Of a DNA stretch of 64,000 nucleotides, positions 8,687 to 18,793 are shown piece after piece. Numbering within the stretch: the stretch's first letter is position 1; each line of letters starts with the position of its first letter. The stretch comes from Pseudomonas sp. BN102 (GTDB lineage: Bacteria; Pseudomonadota; Gammaproteobacteria; Pseudomonadales; Pseudomonadaceae): positions 1 through 64,000 of the forward strand of contig NZ_SSON01000068.1 of the NCBI RefSeq assembly GCF_029871245.1, in the 5' to 3' direction. Below the pieces are notes generated by a model. The model was given only the letters and a program-made list of their open reading frames with translations, was not told the DNA's origin and did no database searches. A program made the position numbers and the translations under genes.

Positions 8687-9892
8687 ATGCCCGACAGCGC
8701 CTTCTCCGGTCGCATTGTCCAGAACCTGCTGGACACCGATTTCTACAAGCTGACCATGATGCAGGCGGTGCTGCACAACTACCCCAACGCCGAAGTCGAA
8801 TGGGAGTTCCGCTGCCGCAATGACGAGGACCTGACGCCCTACCTGGCCGAGATCCGCTACCAGATCGAGCAACTGGCGGACATCTCCATCACCGCCGACC
8901 AACTGGCCTTCCTCGAACGCATTCCCTTCATCAAGCCTGACTTCATCCGCTTCCTCAGCCTGTTCCGCTTCAACTTGCGCTACCTCCAGCTGGGCATCGA
9001 GGACGGGCAGCTCTGCGTGCGCCTGCGCGGCCCCTGGCTGCACGTGATCCTCTTCGAGATCCCCCTGCTGGCGATCATCAGCGAAGTACGCAACCGCTAC
9101 CGTTACCGCGACATCAAGCTGGTCCAGGCGCGCGAGCAGCTCTACCGCAAGCTCGACTGGCTCAGGGCCAATGCCAGCGATGAAGAACTGGCCGGCTTCC
9201 AGCTGGCCGACTTCGGCACCCGCCGGCGCTTCTCCTACCGGGTCCAGGAAGAAGTGATGCACATCCTCAAGCGCGATTTCCCCGGCCGCCTGGTCGGCAC
9301 CAGCAATGTGCACCTGGCCCGCGAGTACGACATCAAGCCCATCGGCACCATGGCCCACGAGTGGCTGATGGCGCACCAGCAGCTCGGCCCGCGGCTGATC
9401 GACAGCCAGATCGCCGCCCTCGACTGCTGGGTGCGCGAATACCGTGGCCTGCTCGGCATCGCCCTGACCGACTGCATCACCATGCGGGCCTTCCTCAACG
9501 ACTTCGACCTCTACTTCGCCAAACTCTTCGATGGCCTGCGCCACGACTCGGGCGACCCCCTGGCCTGGGCCGAAAGCGCCATCAGCCATTACGAGAAGCT
9601 CGGCATAGACCCGCAGACCAAGACCCTCGTATTCTCCGACGGACTCGACCTGCCCCGCGCGCTCGCGCTCTACCGTGCCTTGCGCGGACGCATCCACGTC
9701 AGTTTCGGCATAGGCACCAACCTGACCTGCGATATCCCGGGCGTCGAACCCATGAACATCGTCATCAAGATGACCGGTTGCAACGGCCAGCCGGTGGCGA
9801 AGATCTCCGATACGCCGGGCAAGACCCAATGCCGCGACGAAAATTTCGTCGCCTACCTGAAACATGTTTTCCGCGTCGCCGATACCCAGTAA
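8687..9892 (+). CDS. pncB: Nicotinate phosphoribosyltransferase
   Basis: A 401-residue enzyme converting nicotinate and PRPP to nicotinate mononucleotide in the Preiss-Handler NAD salvage pathway, with ATP coupling. It begins [20 protein letters not shown] and carries the family's substrate motifs [25 protein letters not shown] and [20 protein letters not shown]. The His of MAHEW (about residue 224) is the expected phosphorylated histidine. The phosphate-binding end contains [12 protein letters not shown]. The start at 8687 fits the family length; the frame remains open about 320 bases upstream but covers repeat DNA. The ribosome-binding site is poor (GAGA). nadE follows after 9 bases, the usual Pseudomonas pairing. 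Confidence 0.94.
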   Translation: MPDSAFSGRIVQNLLDTDFYKLTMMQAVLHNYPNAEVEWEFRCRNDEDLTPYLAEIRYQIEQLADISITADQLAFLERIPFIKPDFIRFLSLFRFNLRYLQLGIEDGQLCVRLRGPWLHVILFEIPLLAIISEVRNRYRYRDIKLVQAREQLYRKLDWLRANASDEELAGFQLADFGTRRRFSYRVQEEVMHILKRDFPGRLVGTSNVHLAREYDIKPIGTMAHEWLMAHQQLGPRLIDSQIAALDCWVREYRGLLGIALTDCITMRAFLNDFDLYFAKLFDGLRHDSGDPLAWAESAISHYEKLGIDPQTKTLVFSDGLDLPRALALYRALRGRIHVSFGIGTNLTCDIPGVEPMNIVIKMTGCNGQPVAKISDTPGKTQCRDENFVAYLKHVFRVADTQ

Positions 9893-9901
9893 GGACTCCC
9901 C

Positions 9902-10732
9902 ATGAGCAGCAACCGCCAGCAAGAAATCGCCCAAGCCCTGGACGTTGTCCCGCCCTTCGCCGACGAAGCCGCGATGCGGGCCGAGATCGAACGCCGCAAG
10001 ACCTTCATCAAGGACTGCCTGCGCAAGTCCGGCCTGAAGGTCCTGGTGCTCGGCATCAGCGGCGGCGTCGACTCCACCACCGCCGGCCGCCTGGCCCAGC
10101 TCTCGGTCGAGGAACTGCGCGCCGAGACCGGCGATGCCGGCTACCGCTTCATCGCCGTGCGCCTGCCCTACAACGTCCAGCACGACGAGGCCGACGCCCA
10201 GGTGGCGATGAACTTCATCGACGCCGATGAAGAAGAAACCGTGAACATCGCCGACAGCGTGACCGGCCTGGCCGACCAGGTCGCCCACCTGAACCACCTC
10301 ACCGATGCCCGCCGCGACTTCGTCACCGGCAATATCAAGGCGCGCATCCGCATGGTGGCCCAGTTCGCCATCGCTAACGCCAACAACGGCCTGGTGATCG
10401 GCACCGACCACGCCGCCGAGGCGGTGATGGGCTTCTTCACCAAGTTCGGCGACGGCGCCTGCGACCTGGCGCCCCTCTCAGGCCTGGTGAAGAACCAGGT
10501 GCGCAGCATCGCCCGTCACCTGGGCGCACCGGATTCCCTGGTGCACAAGGTACCCACTGCCGACCTGGAAGAACTGCGCCCGGGCAAGCCGGACGAGGAA
10601 GCCCACGGCGTGACCTACATGGAGATCGATGCCTTCCTCCACGGCCAGCAAGTCAGCCCCGAGGCCTACGCCACCATAGTGCGGACCTACGACAACTCCC
10701 AGCACAAGCGCATGCTGCCGCTGGTGCCCTGA
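9902..10732 (+). CDS. nadE: NH3-dependent NAD+ synthetase
   Basis: A 276-residue enzyme that amidates nicotinate adenine dinucleotide to NAD+ using ATP and ammonia, the last step of NAD synthesis. The PP-loop ATP-binding motif SGGVDS lies at about residues 51-56 ([18 protein letters not shown]), with the downstream motifs [20 protein letters not shown] and [17 protein letters not shown] typical of the family. No glutaminase domain is present, so it depends on free ammonia. It forms a two-gene operon with pncB, placing consecutive salvage functions together. In P. aeruginosa azurin lies nearby; no azurin gene is seen here. Confidence 0.94.
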   Translation: MSSNRQQEIAQALDVVPPFADEAAMRAEIERRKTFIKDCLRKSGLKVLVLGISGGVDSTTAGRLAQLSVEELRAETGDAGYRFIAVRLPYNVQHDEADAQVAMNFIDADEEETVNIADSVTGLADQVAHLNHLTDARRDFVTGNIKARIRMVAQFAIANANNGLVIGTDHAAEAVMGFFTKFGDGACDLAPLSGLVKNQVRSIARHLGAPDSLVHKVPTADLEELRPGKPDEEAHGVTYMEIDAFLHGQQVSPEAYATIVRTYDNSQHKRMLPLVP

Positions 10733-10750
10733 TCCCGGCAACACGCCCCC

Positions 10751-10836
10751 TGTAGGGTGGACCGCGCTTCTTGGTCCACCATCGGTGGTCCGGCATGGCT
10801 TCGATGGTGGGCAGAAAAGCGCTGCCCCACCCTACA
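10751..10836 (+). repeat. Large imperfect inverted repeat after nadE
   Basis: TGTAGGGTGG at 10751-10760 is the reverse complement of CCACCCTACA at 10827-10836, with further internal complementarity (TGGTCCACCATCGGTGGTCC). The terminal motif reappears near 26868 (CCCACCCTACG). It is a dispersed intergenic palindrome of unknown function. Confidence 0.6.
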
Positions 10837-10874
10837 GAAAGCCCCCCGCCCGATCTCATACATCTCACAGGCAC

Positions 10875-10903
10875 AAAAAAGCCGGGCATCTGCCCGGCTT
10901 TTT
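10875..10903 (-). terminator. Bidirectional terminator between nadE and dcd
   Basis: An 8-bp stem GCCGGGCA / TGCCCGGC with a 2-base loop, flanked by A6 on one side and T5 on the other, so it can work on both strands. It serves dcd on the minus strand and possibly pncB-nadE on the plus strand. Confidence 0.9.
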
Positions 10904-10918
10904 CATTCCCGAATGGCC

Positions 10919-11485
10919 TCAGGTACGGGGCAGGGTCACCCCGGTCTGGCCCTGGTACTTGCCGCCACGGTCCTTGTACGACACTTCGCAGGCTTCGTCC
11001 GACTGCAGGAAAAGCATCTGCGCCACGCCTTCATTGGCGTAGATCTTCGCCGGCAGGTTCGTGGTGTTGGAGAACTCCAGGGTTACGTGGCCTTCCCACT
11101 CCGGCTCCAGCGGGGTCACGTTGACGATGATGCCGCAGCGCGCGTAGGTGCTCTTGCCCAGGCAGATGGTCAGCACATCGCGGGGAATGCGGAAATATTC
11201 GACCGTGCGGGCGAGGGCGAAGGAGTTCGGCGGGATGATGCAGACATCGCTCTTGATGTCGACGAAGCTCTTCTCGTCGAAGTTCTTCGGGTCCACCACC
11301 GCGGAGTAGATGTTGGTGAACACCTTGAACTCGTCGGCGCAGCGCACGTCGTAGCCGTAGCTGGACACTCCGTAGGAAATCACGCGGTTCGCGTCCGCGC
11401 CGCGCACCTGACGCTCGACGAAGGGCTCGATCATCCCGTGTTCCTGTGCCATGCGGCGAATCCACTTGTCCGATTTGATGCTCAT
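10919..11485 (-). CDS. dcd: dCTP deaminase
   Basis: A 188-residue enzyme that deaminates dCTP to dUTP, the main source of dUMP for thymidylate synthesis in gammaproteobacteria. The start at 11485 gives [18 protein letters not shown] with AGGAC 8 bases upstream and the exact family length; the longer frame adds 22 unlikely residues. Diagnostic parts are GKSTYARCG, the catalytic-Glu region [16 protein letters not shown] and the C-terminal [13 protein letters not shown]. apbC lies 90 bases upstream in the same direction, as in P. aeruginosa, so partial co-transcription is plausible. Confidence 0.95.
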   Translation of the reverse strand: MSIKSDKWIRRMAQEHGMIEPFVERQVRGADANRVISYGVSSYGYDVRCADEFKVFTNIYSAVVDPKNFDEKSFVDIKSDVCIIPPNSFALARTVEYFRIPRDVLTICLGKSTYARCGIIVNVTPLEPEWEGHVTLEFSNTTNLPAKIYANEGVAQMLFLQSDEACEVSYKDRGGKYQGQTGVTLPRT

Positions 11486-11575
11486 GGCGGCTGTCCTGTC
11501 AGGGGCTGAAAAATGACGGCGAATCTTACAGTTCGGCGGAAGCCTCGGCAAAGGCCCCGCCGGATGGCCGGGCCG

Positions 11576-12670
11576 TCAGTCGTCGCTGACAGTGATGTTC
11601 GGCATGGCGACGGCGGCTTGCTCCGAGAGCGCGATGCGCGCGCCGACGCAGCGGGCCATCTGCTGGTAGATCATGGCGATCTGGCTTTCCGGATCGGCAA
11701 TGGTGGTGGGCTTGCCGCCATCGGACTGCAGACGAATGGCCATGGACAGCGGCAGGGACGCCAGCAGCTCGACGCCATACTGGGCAGCCAACTTCTCGCC
11801 ACCGCCTTCGCCGAACAGGTGCTCGACATGGCCGCAGTTGGAACAGATGTGCACGGCCATGTTCTCCACCACGCCCAGCACGGGGATATTGACCTTGCGG
11901 AACATCTCCACGCCCTTCTTGGCGTCCAGCAGGGCCAGATCCTGCGGCGTGGTGACGATCACCGCGCCAGCCACCGGCACCTTCTGCGCCAGGGTCAGCT
12001 GGATGTCGCCGGTGCCCGGCGGCATATCCACTACCAGGTAGTCGAGGTTGTCCCAGGCGGTCTGGGTGATCAGCTGGATCAGCGCACCGGACACCATCGG
12101 CCCGCGCCAGACCACCGGGGTGTTCTCGTCGGTGAGGAAGGCCATGGACATGACCTCGACGCCATGGGCCTCCAGGGGCACGAAGAACTTCTGGTCGCGC
12201 ACCTTCGGCCGGGTACCGTCCGGGATGCCGAACATGATGCCCTGGCTGGGACCGTAGATATCGGCATCGAGGATGCCCACCCGCGCGCCCTCGCGGGCCA
12301 GCGCCAGCGCCAGGTTGGCAGCGGTGGTGGACTTGCCCACCCCGCCCTTACCGGAGGCCACAGCGATGATGTTCTTCACGTTGGCCAGGGCCGGCACCTG
12401 GTCCTGGGCCTTGTGCGCGCCGATCACGCAGTCCACCTGCACCTCGGCGCTGGCCACGCCATCCAGGTTCTCCAGCGCCATCTTCAACATCTGCGCCCAG
12501 CCGGCCTTGAACAGCCCGGCGGCATAACCGAGCTCCAGGCGCACGCGGACCTTGCCGCCCTGAATGTCGACCTCGCGCAGGCAGCCGGCGCTGACCGGGT
12601 CCTGGTCGAGATGGGGATCGGTAAACTGGCGCAGGGTGGCTTCGACCAGATCGCGGGACAGGGTGGTCAT
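11576..12670 (-). CDS. apbC: Mrp/ApbC iron-sulfur cluster carrier ATPase
   Basis: A 364-residue P-loop ATPase that binds and transfers [4Fe-4S] clusters to target apoproteins. The N-terminal MIP18/DUF59-like domain occupies about 1-85 (LVEATLRQFTDPHLDQDPV). The deviant Walker A is at 106-114 (SGKGGVGKST), followed by DADIYGPSQ and the Cys276-x-x-Cys279 pair (ICSNCG) that bridges the cluster in the dimer. The start at 12670 (MTTLSRDLVE) fits the family; the upstream extension in the open frame has no conserved character. It lies divergent to metG, with a 289-base shared regulatory region that contains a long imperfect palindrome. Confidence 0.94.
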   Translation of the reverse strand: MTTLSRDLVEATLRQFTDPHLDQDPVSAGCLREVDIQGGKVRVRLELGYAAGLFKAGWAQMLKMALENLDGVASAEVQVDCVIGAHKAQDQVPALANVKNIIAVASGKGGVGKSTTAANLALALAREGARVGILDADIYGPSQGIMFGIPDGTRPKVRDQKFFVPLEAHGVEVMSMAFLTDENTPVVWRGPMVSGALIQLITQTAWDNLDYLVVDMPPGTGDIQLTLAQKVPVAGAVIVTTPQDLALLDAKKGVEMFRKVNIPVLGVVENMAVHICSNCGHVEHLFGEGGGEKLAAQYGVELLASLPLSMAIRLQSDGGKPTTIADPESQIAMIYQQMARCVGARIALSEQAAVAMPNITVSDD

Positions 12671-12740
12671 GACGGGACTCCAGATAAAGACCGAGCAAGC
12701 CAGACTGCATGAAACCTGCTGCGCTCGGCCATGCGGTGTT

Positions 12741-12798
12741 AAAAACAGCCTCGGAACGCTCATTTACAAACGTAAAATGCGCTTCCTCGGCTGTTTTT
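12741..12798 (+). repeat. Long imperfect palindrome between apbC and metG
   Basis: Perfect outer arms AAAAACAGCC (12741-12750) and GGCTGTTTTT (12789-12798) enclose imperfect inner arms (CGCTCATTTAC / CGTAAAATGCG), so the whole 58 bases can fold into one long hairpin. The 3' end (GGCTGTTTTTG) looks like a terminator on the plus strand, yet it sits about 160 bases before the metG start. Possibilities are a leader attenuator, a boundary terminator or a dispersed repeat. Confidence 0.6.
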
Positions 12799-12959
12799 GC
12801 CTTGCCTGACCTTCGCTCGCGACGTTTTCAAACTGTCTGGAAACAGGCGGCTATCCTACCCGACCACCCGGCCGCTGGGTCCTCCGGGCGTGAAAAAATC
12901 GCGCTGGGCCTATATAGTTGCCGACTTCCCTTTTGTTTCGTATCCGGTAGCCGAGCACC

Positions 12960-14993
12960 ATGACCGAGCCCCGCAAGATCCTTGTGACAAGCGCCCTCCC
13001 CTATGCCAACGGGTCCATCCACCTTGGGCATATGGTCGAGTACATCCAGACCGATATCTGGGTGCGCTTCCAGAAGATGCGCGGCAACGAGGCCATCTAC
13101 GTCTGCGCCGACGACGCCCACGGCTCGGCCATCATGCTGCGCGCCGAGAAGGAGGGCATCACCTCCGAGCAGCTGATCGACAACGTGCGTACCGAGCACA
13201 CCACCGACTTCGCCGACTTCCTGGTGGACTTCGACAACTACTACTCGACCCACTCGGACGAGAACCGCGTCCTCTCCAGCAGCATCTACACCAAGCTGCG
13301 CGACGCCGGCCACATCGGCACCCGCCCGGTGACCCAGTATTACGACCCGGAAAAGCAGATGTTCCTGGCCGACCGCTTCATCAAGGGCACCTGCCCGAAA
13401 TGCGGCACCGATGACCAGTACGGCGACAACTGCGAATCCTGCGGCGCGACCTACTCGCCCACCGAGCTGAAAAATCCCAAGTCGGCCATCTCCGGCGCCA
13501 CCCCGGTGCTCAAGGAGTCACTGCACTACTTCTTCAAGCTGCCGAACTTCGACGCCATGCTCAAGGAGTGGACCCGCGGCGGTGCGCTGCAGGAGTCGGT
13601 GGCCAACAAGATCGCCGAATGGCTGGATGCCGGCCTGCAGGAGTGGGACATCAGCCGTGACGCGCCCTACTTCGGCTTCGAGATCCCGGACGCCCCCGGC
13701 AAGTACTTCTACGTCTGGCTGGACGCCCCCATTGGCTACATGGCCAGCTTCCAGAACCTCTGCGCGCGCCGTCCGGAACTGGACTTCGACGCTTTCTGGA
13801 ACAAGGACTCCAAGGCCGAGCTGTACCACTTCATCGGCAAGGACATCGTCAACTTCCACGCCCTGTTCTGGCCCGCCATGCTCGAAGGCGCCGGCTACCG
13901 CAAGCCGACCGCGCTCAACGTGCACGGCTACCTCACAGTGAACGGGCAGAAGATGTCCAAGTCGCGCGGCACCTTCATCAAGGCGCGCACCTACCTCGAC
14001 CACCTGAGCCCGGAATACCTGCGCTACTACTACGCCTCCAAGCTCGGCCGCGGTGTCGACGACCTCGACCTGAACCTCGAAGACTTCGTGCAGAAGGTCA
14101 ACTCCGACCTGGTGGGCAAGGTGGTCAACATCGCCAGCCGTTGCGCCGGCTTCATCCACAAGGGCAACGCCGGCAAGCTGGTAGCGGAGAACGCCGCGCC
14201 AGAGCTGTTCGACGAGTTCCGCGCAGCTGCCCCCGGCATCGTCGAAGCCTATGAAAACCGCGATTTCGCCCGCGCCATGCGCGAAATCATGGCTCTGGCC
14301 GACCGCGCCAACGCCTACATCGCCGACAAGGCGCCCTGGGCCCTGGCCAAGCAGGAAGGCAAGCAGGCCGAGGTCCAGGCCGTGTGCGCCGCCGGCGTCA
14401 ACCTGTTCCGCCAGCTGGTGATCTTCCTCAAGCCGGTGCTGCCGAAACTGGCCGCCGACGCCGAGGCCTTCCTCAACATCGCCCCGCTGACCTGGGACGA
14501 CCACAAGGTGCTGCTCGCCGACCATCAGCTGAACCCGTTCAACCCGCTGATGACACGCATCGAGCCGGCGAAGATCGACGCCATGGTCGCCGCCTCCAAG
14601 GAAGACCTGGCCGCCGCCTCCGCCCCCAAGGGCAACGGCGAACTGGCGAAGGACCCGCTGGCGGCGGAAATCGCCTTCGACACCTTCGCCGCCGTCGACC
14701 TGCGCATCGCGCTGATCGAGAAGGCCGAGTTCGTCGAAGGTGCCGACAAGCTGCTGCGCCTGACCCTGGATATCGGCGATGCCAAGCGCAACGTCTTCTC
14801 CGGTATCAAGAGCGCCTACCCGGACCCGAGCAAGCTGGAAGGCCGCCTCACCCTGTACGTTGCCAACCTGGCGGCGCGCAAGATGAAGTTCGGCGTCTCC
14901 GAAGGCATGGTCCTGGCCGCCGGCCCCGGTGGCGAAGAGATCTACCTGCTCAGCCCCGACAGCGGCGCCAAGCCGGGTCAGCGGGTCAAGTAA
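12960..14993 (+). CDS. metG: Methionyl-tRNA synthetase
   Basis: A 677-residue class I synthetase charging tRNA-Met with methionine. The HIGH-type motif [11 protein letters not shown] lies at 14-24, and four zinc-knuckle Cys at 145, 148, 158 and 161 (CPKCG, CESCG). The KMSKS loop is at 331-335 ([11 protein letters not shown]) and the anticodon-binding helical domain spans about 400-550. A C-terminal EMAPII-like tRNA-binding/dimerisation domain occupies about 570-677 ([34 protein letters not shown]). This is the long dimeric form typical of enterics and pseudomonads. A strong terminator follows within 20 bases. Confidence 0.97.
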   Translation: MTEPRKILVTSALPYANGSIHLGHMVEYIQTDIWVRFQKMRGNEAIYVCADDAHGSAIMLRAEKEGITSEQLIDNVRTEHTTDFADFLVDFDNYYSTHSDENRVLSSSIYTKLRDAGHIGTRPVTQYYDPEKQMFLADRFIKGTCPKCGTDDQYGDNCESCGATYSPTELKNPKSAISGATPVLKESLHYFFKLPNFDAMLKEWTRGGALQESVANKIAEWLDAGLQEWDISRDAPYFGFEIPDAPGKYFYVWLDAPIGYMASFQNLCARRPELDFDAFWNKDSKAELYHFIGKDIVNFHALFWPAMLEGAGYRKPTALNVHGYLTVNGQKMSKSRGTFIKARTYLDHLSPEYLRYYYASKLGRGVDDLDLNLEDFVQKVNSDLVGKVVNIASRCAGFIHKGNAGKLVAENAAPELFDEFRAAAPGIVEAYENRDFARAMREIMALADRANAYIADKAPWALAKQEGKQAEVQAVCAAGVNLFRQLVIFLKPVLPKLAADAEAFLNIAPLTWDDHKVLLADHQLNPFNPLMTRIEPAKIDAMVAASKEDLAAASAPKGNGELAKDPLAAEIAFDTFAAVDLRIALIEKAEFVEGADKLLRLTLDIGDAKRNVFSGIKSAYPDPSKLEGRLTLYVANLAARKMKFGVSEGMVLAAGPGGEEIYLLSPDSGAKPGQRVK

Positions 14994-15011
14994 GGCCCCG
15001 AGCTACAGCAC

Positions 15012-15035
15012 AACGCCCGCTTCTGCGGGCGTTTT
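15012..15035 (+). terminator. Rho-independent terminator after metG
   Basis: A 9-bp stem AACGCCCGC / GCGGGCGTT with loop TTCT and a following T-rich tract (TTGTTTC). Confidence 0.88.
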
Positions 15036-15056
15036 GTTTCGCTCGGCATAAGCCCG

Positions 15057-15093
15057 CCGATGGGTTCCGCTAGAGCGAAGCGAAACCCATCGG
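15057..15093 (+). repeat. Intergenic palindrome (GATGGGTTTCGCT type)
   Basis: CCGATGGGTT (15057-15066) pairs with AACCCATCGG (15084-15093), with inner complementarity TTCCGCT / AGCGAA. It is a dispersed-repeat style element; a related TTGGGC...GCCCAA arrangement with the same TTCGCTTCGCTC motif lies at 23821-23859. It lies between the metG terminator and rnfA. Confidence 0.6.
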
Positions 15094-15228
15094 TAAGGAT
15101 CAGCCCCGACAAGGGCCTGAGCTAGCCTTGTAGCAGGGCACAGGCCGTCGCGGCCGCGCCCCTGTACCGCTCCGGTTGCATCCCGGATAATACGCGGCCC
15201 TTTTTCCAGCCTGGCGACGCCACGCCCT

Positions 15229-15783
15229 ATGACCGATTTCATCTTCGCCCTGCTCGGTGCAGCGCTGGTCAACAACCTCGTTCTCGGCCTGCCGCTTGGC
15301 GCCGACAGCCTGCGCCAGCCACGCAGCCAGGCCCTGGCGCTGACCGGCGGCGCGCTGATCGCCCTGGCCACCCCGCTCGCCTGGCTGATCGACCAACTGC
15401 TGCTGGCTCCGCTGGAGCTGGCCGCATTGCGTCTGTTCGTGTTCCTGCCGCTGCTGGCGCCGCTCGCCTGGCTCTGCCTGCAAGGGCTCGCTCGCCTGCG
15501 CCCGCAACTGCCGCGCGACGGTCTCTGGCCGCTGCTGCTGGCCAACGGCGCGGCGCTCGGCGCCATGTTGATCGGCAGTGCCGGCAGCTTCGCCGTGGCC
15601 CTGGGCCTCGGTCTTGGCGGCGGCCTGGGTTTCTGGCTGGTGCTCAGGCTGTTCGACGACCTGCTACAGCAGGTGGAGGAAGCCGATGTGCCGGCTCCCT
15701 TCCGTGGCACGCCCATGCTGCTGATCTGCGCCGGCCTGATGGGTCTGGCCTTCCTCGGCTTCAACGGCATGGGGGCGCAATGA
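15229..15783 (+). CDS. rnfA: Rnf electron-transport complex subunit A, cluster cysteines lost
   Basis: A 184-residue protein with six predicted membrane helices that aligns well with E. coli RsxA at both ends ([39 protein letters not shown]). In canonical RnfA, Cys in the LGLCP turn near residue 26 and Cys in the TTNCAVLG motif near 108 ligate the intramembrane [2Fe-2S] cluster shared with RnfE. Here the first is Asp26 (PLGAD) and the second Gly107 (LLANGAALG). Fold and operon position say RnfA; the usual electron path through the membrane cluster should be broken or altered. rnfB overlaps its stop by 4 bases. Confidence 0.85.
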   Translation: MTDFIFALLGAALVNNLVLGLPLGADSLRQPRSQALALTGGALIALATPLAWLIDQLLLAPLELAALRLFVFLPLLAPLAWLCLQGLARLRPQLPRDGLWPLLLANGAALGAMLIGSAGSFAVALGLGLGGGLGFWLVLRLFDDLLQQVEEADVPAPFRGTPMLLICAGLMGLAFLGFNGMGAQ

Positions 15784-17138
15784 ACCAGGCCCTGATCCAG
15801 CGCATCGACGCCCTGCTGCCGCAGACCCAATGCGGCAAGTGCGGCCACCCCGGCTGCAAGCCCTACGCCGAAGGCATCGCCCAGGGCGAAGCCATCAACA
15901 AGTGTCCGCCCGGCGGCACCGCCACCATCATTGCCCTGGCCGACCTGCTACACGTCCAGCCGCTGCCCCTGGATGCGCCCAACGGCCCGGTGCCGCCGCA
16001 GATCGCCTTTATCCGCGAAGCCGAATGCATCGGCTGCACCAAGTGCATCCAGGCCTGCCCGGTGGACGCCATAGTCGGCGCCGCCAAGCAGATGCACACC
16101 GTCATCACGGACGAGTGCACCGGCTGCGAGCTCTGCGTGGCGCCCTGCCCGGTGGACTGCATCGACATCCTGCCGCTGGCCGAGCCGGCTGCCGGTGCGC
16201 AGCGCCAGCGCGCCGACCAGTTCCGCGAGCGCTTCGAATTCCGCAACGCCCGCCTCGCCCGTGACGAAGCCCGTCGCCAGGCCGAGCGCGAAGCCCGCGC
16301 TGCCCGCGCGGCCCAGGCCCAGCAGGCCACTGCCGCACCGGCGGACCCTGTCCAGGCCGCCATCGAGCGGGTCAAGGCGCAGAAGGCTGCCGCTCCCAGC
16401 CTCAGCGACCAGCAGAAGCGCCTGAAGATCGAGGCCGCCATGGCCCAGGTGGCGCTGAAGAAGGCCGAAACTCAACTGGAGATCTACGGCACCTCGGACC
16501 TCCAGGCCCAGGTCGCCGAGCTGCGTGCTGCCAACGACAAGGCCCAGGCCGCACTCAAGACGGCCATGGAAGCGCCGGCCCCGCAGGTGGACGAAGCCGC
16601 CCTCAAGCAGGCGAAGATCGCCGCCGCCATGAGCCGCGCCCAGCTGAGCAAGGCCGAGAAGGCCTTCGGTGAAACACCGAGCGCCGAACAGCAGGCCCAA
16701 CTGGCGGAATTGCGCGTCGCCGTCGAACAGGCCCAGCAACGCCTGGACGCCTGCCAGGGCACTCCGGCCACACCCAGCGACGGAATGGCCCGTCTCAAGC
16801 AAGCGAAGATCGCCCTCGCCAGCCGCCGCACCGAACTCAAGGGCGCCGAACAACGTGGCGCCAGCGAGGCGGAACTGGCGCCCCTGCGCCAGGCCCTGGC
16901 CGATGCGGAAAAGGCGCTGCACGCCGCCGAAGATGCATCCGGTAAACAGCCACCGGACCTGCAGCGCATCGACAAGCGCCCCGTGGATCCGGCGCTGCGC
17001 GCCATGAAGACCGAACTGGCCTACGCCCGCGCCGACCTCAGCAAGCTGGAGCGCCAGGCCGGCACCGACCCGGCCACCCTGGCGCAGGCCTGCGAGCGCC
17101 TGGCCAAGGCCGAGAAAGCGCTCGATGAACAGCCCTGA
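15780..17138 (+). CDS. rnfB: RnfB-like ferredoxin subunit without membrane anchor, with long charged repeat tail
   Basis: A 452-residue protein, compared with about 190 in canonical RnfB. It begins directly at the 4Fe domain ([19 protein letters not shown]; Cys18, 21, 26, 42), so the hydrophobic N-terminal anchor of E. coli RsxB is missing. Two [4Fe-4S] motifs follow ([12 protein letters not shown], Cys83-93; [12 protein letters not shown], Cys113-123). From about 145 the chain is Ala/Lys/Glu/Gln-rich coiled coil with about four diverged 55-65 residue repeats, each with a core like [20 protein letters not shown]. Such a tail is normally found on RnfC, which is absent here. The ATG overlaps the rnfA stop by 4 bases. 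It probably acts as a peripheral electron-transfer protein. Confidence 0.85.
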   Translation: MNQALIQRIDALLPQTQCGKCGHPGCKPYAEGIAQGEAINKCPPGGTATIIALADLLHVQPLPLDAPNGPVPPQIAFIREAECIGCTKCIQACPVDAIVGAAKQMHTVITDECTGCELCVAPCPVDCIDILPLAEPAAGAQRQRADQFRERFEFRNARLARDEARRQAEREARAARAAQAQQATAAPADPVQAAIERVKAQKAAAPSLSDQQKRLKIEAAMAQVALKKAETQLEIYGTSDLQAQVAELRAANDKAQAALKTAMEAPAPQVDEAALKQAKIAAAMSRAQLSKAEKAFGETPSAEQQAQLAELRVAVEQAQQRLDACQGTPATPSDGMARLKQAKIALASRRTELKGAEQRGASEAELAPLRQALADAEKALHAAEDASGKQPPDLQRIDKRPVDPALRAMKTELAYARADLSKLERQAGTDPATLAQACERLAKAEKALDEQP

Positions 17139-17171
17139 CCCGTGCTGCATTGGTTTCGTGCGAGTCCGACC

Positions 17172-18179
17172 ATGACCACCCGCCCGGCCTTTGACCCGCG
17201 CCCCAGCATGCAGCTGGTGCTGGTCGCCTGCCTGCCGGGCCTGCTGGCTTTGTTCTGGCAGTACGGCTGGGGCAGCCTGCTGCAACTGCTGGTGGCAATT
17301 CCCGTCGTCCTCGCCTGCGAGGCCCTGGTGCGCCGCCTACGCCACCAGCCCGCGGCGCCGGACACGGCGCTTTTCAACCAGCCGCTGCTGGGCGAAGGCA
17401 GCGCCCTGGTCAGCGCCACCCTGCTGGCCCTGGCTCTGCCGCCCTACTCGCCCTGGTGGCTGACGGCCTGCGCCTGCGCCTTCGCCATCCTCTTCGGCAA
17501 GGCCCTGTTCGGCGGCTTCGGCCAGAACCCGCTCAACCCCGCCATGCTCGGCTATGCCCTGGCGCTGGTGGCCTTTCCGGCCCAGCTCAACCAGTGGCCC
17601 GCGCCCGGCCAGCACCTCGGCCTGGTCGAGTCCGTGCAGCAGGTGCTGGGGTTCGGCAGCGGACTGGTGGACGGCTGGAGCCAGGCGACCGCCCTGGACA
17701 GCCTCAAGCACAACGACCGCCTGACCGTGGATGAACTCTTTGGCGGCCACCCTGCCTTCGGTGGTTTCGGCGGGCGCGGCGCGGAGTGGGTCAACCTGGG
17801 CTTCCTCCTCGGCGGCCTGTTGCTGCTGCAACGCAAGGTGATCCGCTGGCACACGCCTGTGGGGTTCCTGGCCAGCCTCTTCGTCATCAGCCTGCTCTGC
17901 TGGAACGGTTCGGGCTCGGACTCCAATGGCTCGCCGCTGTTCCATCTGTTCAGCGGCGCCACCATGCTCGGCGCCTTCTTCATCGCCACCGAGCCGGTCT
18001 CCGGCGCCGGCAACGACCGCGCCCGCCTGCTGTTCGGCGTTGGCACGGGCCTGCTGGTCTATCTGATCCGCACCTGGGGCGGCTATGCCGATGGCGTGGC
18101 CTTCGCCGTGCTGCTGATGAACCTGCTGGTGCCGACACTTGATCGCCTCGCCATACGCGGCCAGGAGGCGCAGCCATGA
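17172..18179 (+). CDS. rnfD: Rnf electron-transport complex subunit D
   Basis: A 335-residue polytopic membrane flavoprotein. The motif SGATMLGAFFIATEPVS holds the Thr that receives covalent FMN in RnfD/NqrB. FGGFGQNPLNPAMLGYALAL and the C-terminal GGYADGVAFAVLLMNLLVPT are also diagnostic. The start at 17172 (MTTRPAFDPRP) is preferred over a GTG at 17142; neither has a strong ribosome-binding site. It follows rnfB directly, with only 33 bases between, so no rnfC can fit. It overlaps rnfG by 4 bases. The flavin site is intact, unlike the Fe-S ligands of RnfA and RnfE. Confidence 0.9.
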   Translation: MTTRPAFDPRPSMQLVLVACLPGLLALFWQYGWGSLLQLLVAIPVVLACEALVRRLRHQPAAPDTALFNQPLLGEGSALVSATLLALALPPYSPWWLTACACAFAILFGKALFGGFGQNPLNPAMLGYALALVAFPAQLNQWPAPGQHLGLVESVQQVLGFGSGLVDGWSQATALDSLKHNDRLTVDELFGGHPAFGGFGGRGAEWVNLGFLLGGLLLLQRKVIRWHTPVGFLASLFVISLLCWNGSGSDSNGSPLFHLFSGATMLGAFFIATEPVSGAGNDRARLLFGVGTGLLVYLIRTWGGYADGVAFAVLLMNLLVPTLDRLAIRGQEAQP

Positions 18180-18793
18180 AGGGCCGCGCACTGGTGATCC
18201 TGGCCCTGCTCGCGGGCCTCGGCCTGGCGCTGCTGGTCGCCGCCAACCAGTTACTGGCCGGACGTATCGAGGCTGGGCGCCAGGCCGCCGATGAGCGCGC
18301 CCTGCTCGACCTGCTCCCCGCCGGCAGCTACGACAACCACCCGCTGACCAGGCCCATTGCCCTGCCGCCAAGCGAGCTGCTGGGCAGCCCGCCCCCGCCT
18401 TCCGCCTGGCTGGCCACGCGCGAAGGCGTTCCGGTGGCGGTGCTGCTGCCCGCCACCGCCAAGGGCTACGAAGGCCCGATCCGCCTGCTGCTGGCGATCC
18501 GCCCCGACGGCCGCTTGCTGGCCGTCAAGGTCCTCGGCCATCAGGAAACCGCCGGGATAGGTGATCGCATCGAACCGGCGCGCAGCCCCTGGCTGCAGAC
18601 ATTCACCGATGTCTCCCTGGCCAACCACCCGGAAGCGGAATGGCGGGTGAAGGCCGACAACGGCCAGTTCGACCAGATCGCCGGCGCCACCATCACCTCC
18701 CGCGCCGTGGTCAGCGCCACCCAGCACTCGCTGCAATTCTTCGACGGCCACCGCCAGCAGTTGCTGGGCAGCGCCGGGCAGGCTTCGCCATGA
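18176..18793 (+). CDS. rnfG: Rnf electron-transport complex subunit G
   Basis: A 205-residue protein with one N-terminal membrane helix (about 5-27, ALVILALLAGLGLALLVAAN) and a periplasmic FMN-binding domain. The flavinylation motif is present near the C-terminus (DQIAGATITSRAVV, covalent FMN on the second Thr), as is the family signature LGHQETAGIGDRIE. This means FMN attachment by an ApbE-type transferase should still occur; no apbE is in this window. It overlaps rnfD and rnfE by 4 bases each. Confidence 0.91.
   Translation: MKGRALVILALLAGLGLALLVAANQLLAGRIEAGRQAADERALLDLLPAGSYDNHPLTRPIALPPSELLGSPPPPSAWLATREGVPVAVLLPATAKGYEGPIRLLLAIRPDGRLLAVKVLGHQETAGIGDRIEPARSPWLQTFTDVSLANHPEAEWRVKADNGQFDQIAGATITSRAVVSATQHSLQFFDGHRQQLLGSAGQASP

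Noticed and set aside
8588..10411. A 607-codon minus-strand frame
   Set aside because: Antisense to pncB and nadE, both firmly identified.
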